Assembly (NCBI GenBank): GCA_015066865.1
Contig: SVNQ01000005.1
Span: 24,175 to 88,174 of the forward strand
Direction of reading: 5' to 3'
Length of the DNA stretch: 64,000 nucleotides
Source: Ruminococcus sp.
GTDB taxonomy: Bacteria > Bacillota > Clostridia > Oscillospirales > Ruminococcaceae
The stretch's first letter is position 1. Every line of letters starts with the position of its first letter. The position numbers and the translations under genes are program-made. Under the pieces are notes generated by a model. It saw nothing but the letters and a program-made list of their open reading frames with translations. It was not told the origin of the DNA and searched no databases. This document shows, one piece after another, positions 18,910-27,127 of this stretch.

Positions 18910-18938
18910 TTGACAACCCCCTAAAAATATAGTATAAT
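18910..18938 (+). promoter_or_regulatory. Sigma-A promoter for rplM-rpsI
   Basis: TTGACA (18910-18915) and TATAAT (18933-18938), spacer 17 bp; near-consensus and strong, fitting a ribosomal protein operon. Confidence 0.92.
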
Positions 18939-18946
18939 ATTTGTTG

Positions 18947-19075
18947 TATGGTTATCAGCAGAGTAACCGCCTGCCGATGCCCCATTTTTCTGCATTGCAT
19001 TTTGATGCTGGGATCCCCGTTCCTGTAACATCGCAAAGCGGGCAAAATGGTATACCTAAATTATGAAAACGGAGG
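18947..19075 (+). ncRNA. Structured leader of rplM (L13 leader type)
   Basis: The 140-base untranslated region has GGTTA/TAACC (18950-18968) and a longer-range pairing CCATTTT (18982-18988) with AAAATGG (19044-19050) enclosing a GC-rich interior. L13 leader RNAs are known in Firmicutes upstream of rplM; the call is by position and visible pairing only. Confidence 0.6.
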
Positions 19076-19083
19076 AATTGATT

Positions 19084-19512
19084 ATGTCTACAACCATGCC
19101 TAAGGCTGGCGAAGTCAGCCGCAAGTGGTATATTTTAGATGCTACAGACAAGCCCCTCGGCCGTGTTGCTGCAAAGGCTGCACACATTCTGAGAGGTAAG
19201 CACAAGCCCACATTTGCACCGCACGTTGACTGCGGCGATCATGTAATTATCATTAACTGCGAGAAGGCAATTCTGACCGGCAAGAAGCTGGAGCAGAAGA
19301 AGTACTACTGGCACACCGGCTGGATCGGCGGTCTGAAGGAAGTATCCTACAAGAAGCTGATGGCTGAAAGACCGGAAAAGGCAATGACAATTGCAGTTAC
19401 AGGTATGATTCCCCACACAGCACAGGGCAGCGCACAGCTGAAGCGTCTGCGTACCTTCAAGGGTGCAGAGCACAATCATGCAGCACAGAAGCCCGAAGTG
19501 TTTGAATTTTAA
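19084..19512 (+). CDS. rplM: 50S ribosomal protein L13
   Basis: 142 residues. Family features: WYILDATDKPLGRVA, KHKPTFAPHVDCGDHVIIIN, and the C-terminal GAEHNHAAQKPE. ATG 19084 has GGAGG eight bases upstream; an in-frame ATG at 19063 would lie ahead of that site. rpsI follows 18 bp later in the universal pairing. Confidence 0.97.
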   Translation: MSTTMPKAGEVSRKWYILDATDKPLGRVAAKAAHILRGKHKPTFAPHVDCGDHVIIINCEKAILTGKKLEQKKYYWHTGWIGGLKEVSYKKLMAERPEKAMTIAVTGMIPHTAQGSAQLKRLRTFKGAEHNHAAQKPEVFEF

Positions 19513-19530
19513 TGAAGGAGGCAGAACGAT

Positions 19531-19932
19531 ATGTACGAACCTAAGGTAGCTTACCACTATGGTACAGGCAGAAGAAAGCATTCCGTATCCAGAGTAAGAC
19601 TCGTTCCGGGTACTGGCAATATCACCATCAACGGCAGAGATATTGACGATTACTTCGGTCTTGAAACACTGAAGCTCATTGTTCGTCAGCCTCTTGCACT
19701 GACAGAAACAACAGAGAAGTTTGACGTTGTATGTACAGTTGAAGGCGGCGGCGTTACCGGCCAGGCTGGTGCGATTCGTCACGGCATTTCCCGTGCACTG
19801 CTGCAGTTTGATGCAGAACTTCGTCCGGCACTCAAGGCTGCTGGTTTCCTGACTCGTGACCCCAGAATGAAGGAAAGAAAGAAGTATGGTCTCAAGGCTG
19901 CTCGTCGTGCACCGCAGTTCTCCAAGAGATAA
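19531..19932 (+). CDS. rpsI: 30S ribosomal protein S9
   Basis: 133 residues. Contains [18 protein letters not shown] at the start, [19 protein letters not shown] in the middle and the invariant basic tail PQFSKR that reaches the P-site tRNA. AAGGAGG precedes the start. Confidence 0.97.
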   Translation: MYEPKVAYHYGTGRRKHSVSRVRLVPGTGNITINGRDIDDYFGLETLKLIVRQPLALTETTEKFDVVCTVEGGGVTGQAGAIRHGISRALLQFDAELRPALKAAGFLTRDPRMKERKKYGLKAARRAPQFSKR

Positions 19933-19951
19933 GTTATTTCATCGAGAAAAT

Positions 19952-19992
19952 GGCTTGTATACAAGGCTTTTGCCTTGTTGCAAGCCTTTTTT
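19952..19992 (+). terminator. Intrinsic terminator after rpsI
   Basis: Imperfect 15-bp stem (19952-19967 with 19972-19986) and six T. Confidence 0.9.
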
Positions 19993-20034
19993 GATGTCTG
20001 TTTGATGTCCGAACGCTCATAAACTTAAAAAATC

Positions 20035-20064
20035 AGCGGTTAAGGTGTAAAATCCTTAACCGCT
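20035..20064 (-). terminator. Terminator of the MmcQ/SGNH unit
   Basis: Perfect 11-bp stem (20035-20045 with 20054-20064). On the minus strand it is followed by GATTTTTT, so it ends transcripts from the gene at 20108. Confidence 0.85.
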
Positions 20065-20107
20065 TTGGCTTTTATCATTACTGGTTTCACATATAACAGC
20101 GCAGAAT

Positions 20108-20434
20108 TCATTTTGTTAATTCATAACTTTCTTTGACCATGGTATGTATATCATGATTTGGGATCGTGCCATCAAGAATAACAGAATTCCAATGTGTTTT
20201 GTTCAGGTGGTAGGCAGGAATCACAGAATTGAATGCGCCACGCCAGAAACTTGTCCACTGCGGATCGCACTTGAGATTTACCCAGACATTTCCATCCTTG
20301 TCAAAGATCCACGCAAAAATTTTGTGATTTTCCCTATGCCGGATAACGCACCAGTTCGGATCATGAAAGGGATAATCCTCATAGACGTTATCATAGGACA
20401 AGCAGTGGGCTTTGATTTCTCCTCTTGTTTTCAT
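20108..20434 (-). CDS. MmcQ/YjbR family protein
   Basis: 108 residues, the usual size of this double-wing, DNA-binding-like fold. Typical features are the N-terminal YEDYPF, the central KIFAWIFDKDGNVWVNLKCDP and PAYHLNKTHWNSV. Biological role is unknown in the family. GGGGGAAG precedes the start and the gene lies 24 bp behind the SGNH hydrolase, so the two share a transcript. Confidence 0.88.
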   Translation of the reverse strand: MKTRGEIKAHCLSYDNVYEDYPFHDPNWCVIRHRENHKIFAWIFDKDGNVWVNLKCDPQWTSFWRGAFNSVIPAYHLNKTHWNSVILDGTIPNHDIHTMVKESYELTK

Positions 20435-20458
20435 GAAACTTCCCCCATTTGCAGCATT

Positions 20459-21616
20459 TTATCCAAGCAGTTCCACCGGCACTTCCTCTGCCATCCTCTT
20501 GTAAGCCGCCTGACTCGGATGCAGGTGGTCGCCGCTGTCGTAGCCTTCACCGAATGCGGAAGGATGCTGCGGATCACACACAGCCCTGTCAAAGTCAATA
20601 CAGCCGTCCGCTTCATCCGTTGTGCGCATCCAGTCATTGACTGCACAGCGCAGCTCATCACGGAAATCCGCATAGGTACGCCAACCCTCGATGGGGAGAA
20701 GCGTTCCAAGATACACTTTCAAGCCATATTCCCTTGCCTTGCGGATATAAAAGCGCAGCCCCTCGATCATTTCTTCCGCTGTTGGCAGATCACTCCACGG
20801 ACGGAAGGGATTGACCTCCACCCCCACGGGATGAATAATATCGTTGATACCGTGCTGGATAATTACCGTGTCCGCACCGCTGACGAGGCATTCTCTCGGA
20901 AAACGTGTATCGCCCTTGAGTCCATAGGAATCGTAGGTGATGTTATCATACTGACGGAGAATGCGTGTTCCGCTTGCCGCTTTTCGGATGATGGAGGTCT
21001 TGCCGCCGCCAAGCTCAAGTGTACGCTGCATGAGATAATCCGGCCATGCCTGTGCTGTGATGGAATCGCCAAAGCAGATGACAGCACGGCTGTCATGGCT
21101 TGCGGCAACTTCAATATCACTGAGAAAATACACCCAGTTTGTTTTCTTGGAATCATCCACGGGAAGCTTTGCAGACGCTGCATGATCACCCACTGCAAAA
21201 TAGCCGCCCGAAAGCGGACCTGTAATATGCACGGCGGAACGCAGCTCTGTAAAATCGCCGAAGTACAGACTCACGGATATGGTTTCACCCGCCTGCACAG
21301 GAAAATCGAGCGCATCGCTCCGAAGGCGTTTGCCTGCAGGGACGGTTGCAGAAGATTCTCCGCCGAAGGAAAGGGCGGTACATGTTTCAGGCTCTATATC
21401 GGAGCCGCCTGCAGATCTTGCAACGTAGGCGGCAGTGATTCTTACAGCTTCCGTGCCGCAGAAATTGTCCAGTGTAATGCGCAGTGCCGAGCCGTTCAGG
21501 AGCATTTTCACAGGATAGCGCAATGTGAGATTTTTGCCGTAATTTTCCGGACGGCGTTCGTTGATGGAAATGGCATTGCCCCAGGCGGCAACCCATTTGG
21601 TATTATGTTCACTCAT
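20459..21616 (-). CDS. SGNH/GDSL hydrolase
   Basis: 385 residues without a signal peptide. The first ~170 residues form a beta-rich accessory domain; the esterase part begins at GDSIT with nucleophile S185, has HGIND (block III) and ends with DSGDHLHPS, providing the catalytic Asp-His. Such enzymes deacylate sugars, glycans or lipids; the lack of a signal peptide suggests an intracellular small substrate. No carbohydrate operon surrounds it. Confidence 0.88.
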   Translation of the reverse strand: MSEHNTKWVAAWGNAISINERRPENYGKNLTLRYPVKMLLNGSALRITLDNFCGTEAVRITAAYVARSAGGSDIEPETCTALSFGGESSATVPAGKRLRSDALDFPVQAGETISVSLYFGDFTELRSAVHITGPLSGGYFAVGDHAASAKLPVDDSKKTNWVYFLSDIEVAASHDSRAVICFGDSITAQAWPDYLMQRTLELGGGKTSIIRKAASGTRILRQYDNITYDSYGLKGDTRFPRECLVSGADTVIIQHGINDIIHPVGVEVNPFRPWSDLPTAEEMIEGLRFYIRKAREYGLKVYLGTLLPIEGWRTYADFRDELRCAVNDWMRTTDEADGCIDFDRAVCDPQHPSAFGEGYDSGDHLHPSQAAYKRMAEEVPVELLG

Positions 21617-21689
21617 GGGGATTCCTCTTTCATTATAGTGTTACCTACTTATCATAGCATTTTTGGGCGCATTTGTCAATATTCAGAAA

Positions 21690-21731
21690 ATAAGAGTCAT
21701 CAGCCACGGCATGCAGGCTGATGACTCTTAT
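21690..21731 (-). terminator. Terminator of the two-component operon
   Basis: Perfect 16-bp stem (21690-21705 with 21716-21731). On the minus strand it is followed by TTTTC, 65 bp after the kinase stop. Confidence 0.8.
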
Positions 21732-21795
21732 AGTATTAAATTATCAATCAGTAACGCATGTACAGATCTGCATTCTGGATGTTTGCTGCTGGATT

Positions 21796-23526
21796 TTATG
21801 AAATGGATACGATAAAGAATCCATCCTTGATTGAGAGTTTACAGGAAAGCTTCTGCTGTTTTGCCAGATTGAGTACAATGGGAAGTCCGATTCCTGTACC
21901 ATGGTTACCGCTGCGGCTTTGATCACCTTTGACAAAGGGCTGTGCAAGCTCCTCTGCACTCTGGGTTGTGTCTTCGGAGCATGTATTGCGCAGCAGCATT
22001 TTTTTCTCTGAAATTATCAGCTGAATTTCGCCGGAATCGGGTGTATGCTGTACAGCATTGTCCACAAGGTTGGATACCATTCGCTCAAACATAGTGGGGT
22101 TGGCATGGATTATAAAGGCTTCGTCCGTCAGTTCCGTTTGGATTTTCCGCTTTTGCAGGGTGTCCATGTGACGCATCAGATGTTCACGAATAACAGCAGC
22201 AGCATCTATTTTTTCCAAGGGCAATCGGATGGATTGTTCCTCCAATTTAGAAAGCGCAAGAACATTGTGGATCAGTTCGTTCATATAGTGTGTTTTTTCA
22301 AGAATCTGCCCTGCATAGTAATCGCTCTTTTCGGGATGCACCCCGTTTGTGAGGTTCTCGGCGTAGCCGGAAATCACCATCAGGGGGGACTTGAGATCAT
22401 GTGCTAATGTATTTGTCAGTGTGCGGCGGTATTCCTCCTGCTCCTGAAGGCGGTATTTTTTAAGATGAATAAGATAGAACCAAACAGCAAGTACTGCGAT
22501 AACGATGTTAAATAGTACAAAATAATGGATCATTATGAATTCCAGTGTAATCCGAATATATTGAATCTCATACCACTTTGCAGCGGACACCGTCATGCAC
22601 AAAACTTCATACTTTCCGTAGTACTCGTAATACGTATTTATCGTATAACCTTTATCCATTGCGCGTGAATAGATATCGTCCAAAGGGTAATCTGAATTAA
22701 TGGTATCCCCCAACGGATCCCAGTATGTCGGGAGATCTTTGGAAGTACCAAAATAAAAGGCTATCATCTTCTCGTCGTCATCAATGACATGGGTGTAATA
22801 TTCAGGATGCTTGGGTGTGTCATCCAGTTCAATAACGATTTCATCGGGCTTTGAAACGTCTGTATATCTTTTCATGATTCTGTACCGTCCCAAAATGCAG
22901 CTTTTGCTGTCATTTTCATAGCCATCTATATAATAATCGTCAACCTCAATGTACAGAAAGTATGGAGCATATTTAATCTGTTGTTTCTGATAATAAATAA
23001 GCATCAGATTTGGATTGGGAAGAGAGTTATTGATTTCCGCAAGCAATTCCGGGTCATTTGGAATCTGTGGATCAGCAGCATATGATATATATTGCTTTTC
23101 TTCTCCCTGCGAATCAATCGGTGCCTGGAAAATCCATTTTTTTGATGAATCGGTCAGGTGTACTATTTTTCCGGTTTCGAGGTTATTGATCTGACAATAG
23201 ATGGTCATGTCCGGTACATACGGCTCTATATTATATACACATAAAAACTTACTGATCCTATTCAGAGTGGAATCGTTAATTTCCTGTTGTTCACCGTTTT
23301 TAATATCTTTAAATTTTTCTTCTATACCATAAAGCATTTCATACTCATTGCTTATTTGTTCACCAAGATGGTATTCCTCCGTTATTATCTTCACACGCCA
23401 CCAAAACACCAAAGCGAGCGCAGGTATGATAAAGAGCCATATTCTCCAGAAATACCACCAGTAACTGCGTTTTTTAAGTTTCCGTTTGCGGTGGATCTTC
23501 GTTGTTTCTCTATGTTTCTTTCCCAT
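21796..23526 (-). CDS. Membrane sensor histidine kinase
   Basis: 576 residues. A basic N-terminus, first membrane helix at about 23-43, a long extracellular sensor region (about 50-330) rich in Tyr, Asp and Ile and unlike common sensor folds, second helix at about 338-360, then the HisKA domain with phospho-acceptor H376 (LAHDLKSPL) and the ATPase domain with NLVDNAVQHT and GTGIGLPIV. No HAMP domain is apparent between helix 2 and the H box. It is co-transcribed with the response regulator 20 bp upstream. The signal is unknown. Confidence 0.92.
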   Translation of the reverse strand: MGKKHRETTKIHRKRKLKKRSYWWYFWRIWLFIIPALALVFWWRVKIITEEYHLGEQISNEYEMLYGIEEKFKDIKNGEQQEINDSTLNRISKFLCVYNIEPYVPDMTIYCQINNLETGKIVHLTDSSKKWIFQAPIDSQGEEKQYISYAADPQIPNDPELLAEINNSLPNPNLMLIYYQKQQIKYAPYFLYIEVDDYYIDGYENDSKSCILGRYRIMKRYTDVSKPDEIVIELDDTPKHPEYYTHVIDDDEKMIAFYFGTSKDLPTYWDPLGDTINSDYPLDDIYSRAMDKGYTINTYYEYYGKYEVLCMTVSAAKWYEIQYIRITLEFIMIHYFVLFNIVIAVLAVWFYLIHLKKYRLQEQEEYRRTLTNTLAHDLKSPLMVISGYAENLTNGVHPEKSDYYAGQILEKTHYMNELIHNVLALSKLEEQSIRLPLEKIDAAAVIREHLMRHMDTLQKRKIQTELTDEAFIIHANPTMFERMVSNLVDNAVQHTPDSGEIQLIISEKKMLLRNTCSEDTTQSAEELAQPFVKGDQSRSGNHGTGIGLPIVLNLAKQQKLSCKLSIKDGFFIVSIS

Positions 23527-23546
23527 AAAATCACTCCTATTAATCT

Positions 23547-24224
23547 TTAGTCGATAAGCTGATACCCCTTTGTTACAACTGTGCGGATCTGTTTACCGCA
23601 GCTTCCGAGGGATTTGCGCAGCTTTTTGATGTGGTTGTCCACCACACGGTCACTGCCGTAATAATCATTGCCCCAGATGCGTACCAGCAGGGTTTCCCGG
23701 TCAACGACCCACGTTTTGTGTTCCAGCAGATATTTGAGCAGTGCATACTCCTTCGGAGCAAGCGCAACCTCCTCACCGTTCGCCGTCACGCAGTATGTTC
23801 TCGGATTGAGGACAATGCCGCCGCAGGTAAGCAACTGTACTGTAACCATTCCTTTTGCACGTCTGAGCAGGGCATTCACCTTTGCATACAGTTCGGACAA
23901 TAAAAAGGGCTTTACAATATAGTCATCGCATCCCAGCTCGTAGCCGTAGAGAATGTCGTCCTCCCGTCCGCGGGCGGTCAGGAACAGAATCGGAACATCA
24001 CTTCTTGCACGCAGGCTTCGGCAGATGGAAAATCCATCAATGCCGGGCAGCATCACATCCAGCAGTACCAGATCAAATTCCTGCGACTCTGCCAGCAGCA
24101 GCCCCTCAGTTCCGTTTGCGGCACTGGTAATACGAATGTTGCCATCGCTTTTATCCGAAAAAAAGTCCTCGATAACTTCCCGTATCTGACTGTCATCCTC
24201 AACGAGGAGCAGGTTGTAAGCCAT
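23547..24224 (-). CDS. OmpR-family response regulator
   Basis: 225 residues. Receiver domain with acidic pocket E9-D10-D11 and phospho-acceptor D56 (LLDVMLPG), then KPF, and a C-terminal winged helix typical of PhoB/OmpR regulators (VVDNHIKKLRKSLG, near the end). AGGAGG precedes the start. Partner of the kinase that follows. Because a secreted GH16 glucanase lies next to it, control of polysaccharide use is one possibility, but no direct sign is seen. Confidence 0.94.
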   Translation of the reverse strand: MAYNLLLVEDDSQIREVIEDFFSDKSDGNIRITSAANGTEGLLLAESQEFDLVLLDVMLPGIDGFSICRSLRARSDVPILFLTARGREDDILYGYELGCDDYIVKPFLLSELYAKVNALLRRAKGMVTVQLLTCGGIVLNPRTYCVTANGEEVALAPKEYALLKYLLEHKTWVVDRETLLVRIWGNDYYGSDRVVDNHIKKLRKSLGSCGKQIRTVVTKGYQLID

Positions 24225-24330
24225 GTTTTCACCTCCTGTATTTATTGTAGCATTCGGATGTGTCCTTTATATATCCATTTGGAGTGATTGGTATATTTTT
24301 ATTATACCGCATAGGATTCCCGTATTGAAT

Positions 24331-24359
24331 ATTATAGCATACTATAATCATTTTTACAA
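24331..24359 (-). promoter_or_regulatory. Sigma-A promoter of the two-component operon
   Basis: Minus strand: TTGTAA (24359-24354), 17-bp spacer, TATAAT (24336-24331), about 107 bp before the regulator start. Confidence 0.8.
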
Positions 24360-24370
24360 TACAAAAAAGC

Positions 24371-24397
24371 GGCTGCCCCATATATGACGGGACAGCC
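24371..24397 (-). terminator. Terminator downstream of the GH16 gene
   Basis: Stem GGCTG-CCC/GGG-CAGCC with one bulge; the minus strand continues with TTTTTT. It probably ends transcripts of the glucanase gene, about 145 bp beyond its stop. Confidence 0.7.
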
Positions 24398-24417
24398 CAA
24401 AAGAGAAGTAATGCATT

Positions 24418-24527
24418 GGGGTAATCTCTAAAAACTCTTTCCATTATATGTTCGGAAGTACAAAAGGTGGATGTTGCGGGGACTGCGACCCCGCACGCCT
24501 CTTTAAAACAAGTTTTTAGTGATTCCC
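24418..24527. repeat. Short palindromic element with imperfect terminal inverted repeats
   Basis: About 110 bp. The left end (24418-24436) and the reverse complement of the right end (24511-24527) agree except for one extra base and one mismatch, sharing CTAAAAACT. Inside is a hairpin TGCGGGG/CCCCGCA (24475-24495). It has no coding potential and lies between the glucanase stop and its terminator. It resembles a miniature inverted-repeat element. Confidence 0.55.
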
Positions 24528-24540
24528 TATGGAGTATAAC

Positions 24541-25983
24541 TTAAGCGATTTCTTCCACACGAACGTTGGAAATATAAACAGTAGCAGTCGAACCTCTGTG
24601 ACCGAGATTGAATTCCAGACGACCGTTCGGATCGTTTCTGTCATTCATATCAAATTCGTAGGTGAAGGTCTTCTTTTCCGTAGGAACTGTCAGTGTGGTA
24701 TCCTGTAAATAGCGGATCCATCCTGCAGTTGGTGCAGAAACGCATACCACGATGTCTCGTTCTTCGTCAGCCCATGCGTCAAACGTCAGACGGTATTTCT
24801 TTCCCTTGATCATCGGCAGTTCGGGCTGTACAAGCTGTACGGAATAATCAACCGTACCCTCAGCTTCGGATGTGATCACCATCATGTTGTCGCGGATCTC
24901 AGCAGCACCCTCGCCGCCCTCGAACAGCAGGAATTTCCAGTTTACATCATCCGTCAGATCTTCCTGTTCAGAAAAATCACCATTGTAGATGAAGTTGCCG
25001 TCCTCAAGCGCCTCACGATAATTGCTCTCCGGCTTTGTGACATTGGTATCATACTCAGGCTTCTGGTATACACGAACATAGTCGATCTCAAATTCAGCCT
25101 TGTCAAAATCCGTTGTTTCATCGGGATTGCCCGGCCATGTACCGCCGACAGCCAGATTCATCTGTACGAAGAAGGGCTGATTGAACGGTGCCGGATAGGG
25201 CTTCTCGTCCTCGCCGTTGACAGCGGAGAACCAGTCGTTTACCGTGTGGTAATGCTCGCCGTCAATGTAGAAACGCATCTCACCCGGTTCCCACTCAACG
25301 GAGAACTCATGGAAATCATCTGCAAATGTACCGTTTTCCAGAACAACAGTACCCTGCTGCTCTGCATGCGGCTCACCGTAATGGATGGTTCCGTATGCAG
25401 TATCAATGCGGCTGCCAAGGACTTCCATAATGTCAATTTCGCCGCACTTGGGCCACTGACCGTAGAACTGTTCATCCTGCGGCATCATCCAGATTGCAGG
25501 CCACAGACCCTGACCGGCGGGAACCTTCGCACGGGCAACCACCTTGCCGTACATGAAATCCTTCTTGTTCTGGGAATTTACCTTGCCGGAGGTGTAATAG
25601 TCTGCACCGTCCTTTTCGGTCTTGATCGCCTTAAGGATCAGCTTGCCGTCACGAACGAATACATTGTCCGTGGAAGTGGTGTATTCCTGAAGCTCCTGGT
25701 TTGTCCAGCCCGGCTCACGAACTTCACGGGTCCAGATGGATTCATCCAGCACATCACCGTCGAACTCATCGTGCCAGAGAAGGGAATAGCCTTCAATTTC
25801 CGGTACCTCATCGGATTGTGCTTCAGTGGGAGCTTCTGTAGTTGCTTCTGTTGTTTCAGCAGTAGAAGCTTCTGTAGGCTCCGTAGCCGCTGTACTGCTG
25901 TTATCGGATGAAGTGTTGGTCGTATTACAGCCGGTCAGCATTACAAGCGCCGCAAATAACGCACAGATTCTTTTCAGTTTCAT
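24541..25983 (-). CDS. Secreted lipoprotein glycoside hydrolase family 16 with C-terminal carbohydrate-binding-like domain
   Basis: 480 residues. Lipoprotein signal peptide with lipobox ending LTGC (C19), a Thr/Glu-rich linker (about 20-58), a GH16 domain (about 62-315) with the catalytic signature E182-I-D-I-M-E187, and a C-terminal beta-sandwich (about 335-480) of CBM4/CBM22-like type. GH16 enzymes of this kind cut beta-1,3- or mixed-linkage beta-glucans. The lipid anchor keeps the enzyme on the cell surface. AGGAGG precedes the start; only a -10 box (TATAAT, minus strand 26033-26028) is clear upstream. Confidence 0.93.
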   Translation of the reverse strand: MKLKRICALFAALVMLTGCNTTNTSSDNSSTAATEPTEASTAETTEATTEAPTEAQSDEVPEIEGYSLLWHDEFDGDVLDESIWTREVREPGWTNQELQEYTTSTDNVFVRDGKLILKAIKTEKDGADYYTSGKVNSQNKKDFMYGKVVARAKVPAGQGLWPAIWMMPQDEQFYGQWPKCGEIDIMEVLGSRIDTAYGTIHYGEPHAEQQGTVVLENGTFADDFHEFSVEWEPGEMRFYIDGEHYHTVNDWFSAVNGEDEKPYPAPFNQPFFVQMNLAVGGTWPGNPDETTDFDKAEFEIDYVRVYQKPEYDTNVTKPESNYREALEDGNFIYNGDFSEQEDLTDDVNWKFLLFEGGEGAAEIRDNMMVITSEAEGTVDYSVQLVQPELPMIKGKKYRLTFDAWADEERDIVVCVSAPTAGWIRYLQDTTLTVPTEKKTFTYEFDMNDRNDPNGRLEFNLGHRGSTATVYISNVRVEEIA

Positions 25984-26114
25984 TTTAAATCCTCCTTACA
26001 TCCATTGTATTTTTGTGTATGTTCTATATTATACACTGAACTTGTCATGAAAAATATCATCTGCTTGACAATTGTGATATTTCTTTGACCGAATTGCATC
26101 AATGGTTTTAGAAA

Positions 26115-26143
26115 AAGCGGACTCCGATGGGAGTCCGCTTCAG
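26115..26143. repeat. Hairpin repeat, copy 1 (left flank of the dispersed element)
   Basis: 11-bp stem with GATG loop (26115-26125, 26130-26140) plus CAG. It is identical over 29 bases to 26345-26373, so the 200-bp element between is flanked by direct copies of a hairpin. Confidence 0.85.
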
Positions 26144-26342
26144 TCTGTCGAAAAAGTCCCGTCCAGCCAGTGTACCTTGTGGCGCACGGCTGGACTAATT
26201 ATATGATTATGGGTTACGCCTTCGGCGCATGTAGGGGGCTGTGCCCCCTACACCCCCAATAAATATCCAAAAAGCGCTCTGCAAGAGGGCGGGGCAAGGG
26301 TGCGGGGCAAAATTAAGTGAAATCATACTTTTTTTGACAAGC
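26142..26342. repeat. Dispersed 200-bp intergenic element, copy 1
   Basis: About 200 bp, closely similar to 29627-29826 in the same orientation. Both begin AGTCTGTCGAAAAA and end TTTTTTGACAAGC; the ends are imperfect inverted repeats (CTGTCGAAAAA against TTGTCAAAAAA). Inside lie three hairpins: GTCCAGCC..GGCTGGAC, GCGCCTTCGGCGC, and GTAGGGGG..CCCCCTAC. No open reading frame. Non-autonomous mobile element or structured RNA repeat. Confidence 0.85.
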
Positions 26343-26344
26343 TT

Positions 26345-26373
26345 AAGCGGACTCCGATGGGAGTCCGCTTCAG
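26345..26373 (-). terminator. Hairpin repeat, copy 2, likely terminator of mtnN
   Basis: Same 29-base hairpin unit as at 26115. It stands 17 bp after the mtnN stop on the minus strand. A T-rich stretch does not follow directly, so termination strength is uncertain. Confidence 0.6.
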
Positions 26374-26389
26374 CTATTGTATCTTTTCA

Positions 26390-27064
26390 TTACTTACCGC
26401 ACATTGCCATTACAATATCCGCAACCCGTTTTGCCGCAATGATCTCGAACTGATCAAAGGACATTGCACCGTCATCGTCTGCTAAGTCCGAAATACAGCG
26501 CACGCTGACGAACGGAACCTTGTTTCTCCATGCAGCCTGACCGATGGCAGCGGTTTCCATATCCACCGCATACGGATCAAATTTTGCCTTGATGCCTGCC
26601 TTGACAGCACTGTCCGTGATGAATGCATCACCCGATACGATCTTGCCGCTGTGTACGGAAATGCCCATCTCCGTGCAGACTGCCTTCGCCAGTGCCTGCA
26701 GAGCCTCATCCGCAGTATATTCTGCACAGTAGGGGGGATAATCCGCCAGAAAATGTGCATCCAGATCGTGGGGGAGTACGCTTGTGGAAACCACAATGTC
26801 GCAAAGCTTCACATCCCCATGCATGCCGCCTGCAATGCCCGTGTTAATGATGCAGTCCACATGGAAATGGTCGATCATCACCTGTGTGCAGAGTGCAGCA
26901 TTTACCTTGCCGATACCGCAGCATGCAGTCACAATTTCGTTTTCGCCGTGGCGGCTCTCATAAAATGTATAGCCTGCAATTTCCGTTGTCACAGGGCTTT
27001 CCTGAACGCCCTGAATGTCCTTGAGTTCTGACGGCATTGCGCCGATAATTCCGATTTTCTTCAT
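26390..27064 (-). CDS. mtnN: 5'-methylthioadenosine/S-adenosylhomocysteine nucleosidase
   Basis: 224 residues. Family motifs: GIIGAMPSE at the N-terminus, NTGIAGG, SGDAF, VDMETAAIGQ (nucleoside-binding) and SDLADDD with the catalytic aspartate. It hydrolyses MTA and SAH to adenine and the thio-sugar, feeding methionine salvage and activated methyl cycling. The start at 27064 follows AAAGGAG. It lies behind pncB. Confidence 0.95.
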   Translation of the reverse strand: MKKIGIIGAMPSELKDIQGVQESPVTTEIAGYTFYESRHGENEIVTACCGIGKVNAALCTQVMIDHFHVDCIINTGIAGGMHGDVKLCDIVVSTSVLPHDLDAHFLADYPPYCAEYTADEALQALAKAVCTEMGISVHSGKIVSGDAFITDSAVKAGIKAKFDPYAVDMETAAIGQAAWRNKVPFVSVRCISDLADDDGAMSFDQFEIIAAKRVADIVMAMCGK

Positions 27065-27092
27065 GTAAGTTTCTCCTTTATGATGTATCACA

Positions 27093-27120
27093 GGCTGCGT
27101 ATGCATCCGCATACGCAGCC
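27093..27120. other. Perfect hairpin between pncB and mtnN
   Basis: 12-bp stem GGCTGCGTATGC/GCATACGCAGCC with a 4-base loop. There is no T-run on the minus strand, so read-through into mtnN is possible; an mRNA-stabilising or processing role is a guess. Confidence 0.6.
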
Positions 27121-27127
27121 AATTTTG

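Noticed and set aside
20144..21721. 525-codon open frame on the plus strand
   Set aside because: It is antisense to the SGNH hydrolase and MmcQ genes, both with clear family motifs; composition is that of a shadow frame.
26142..26342. Known riboswitch or ncRNA gene
   Set aside because: The strong hairpins look RNA-like, but the two-copy intergenic nature and inverted ends fit a small mobile element better; no known RNA class was recognised.
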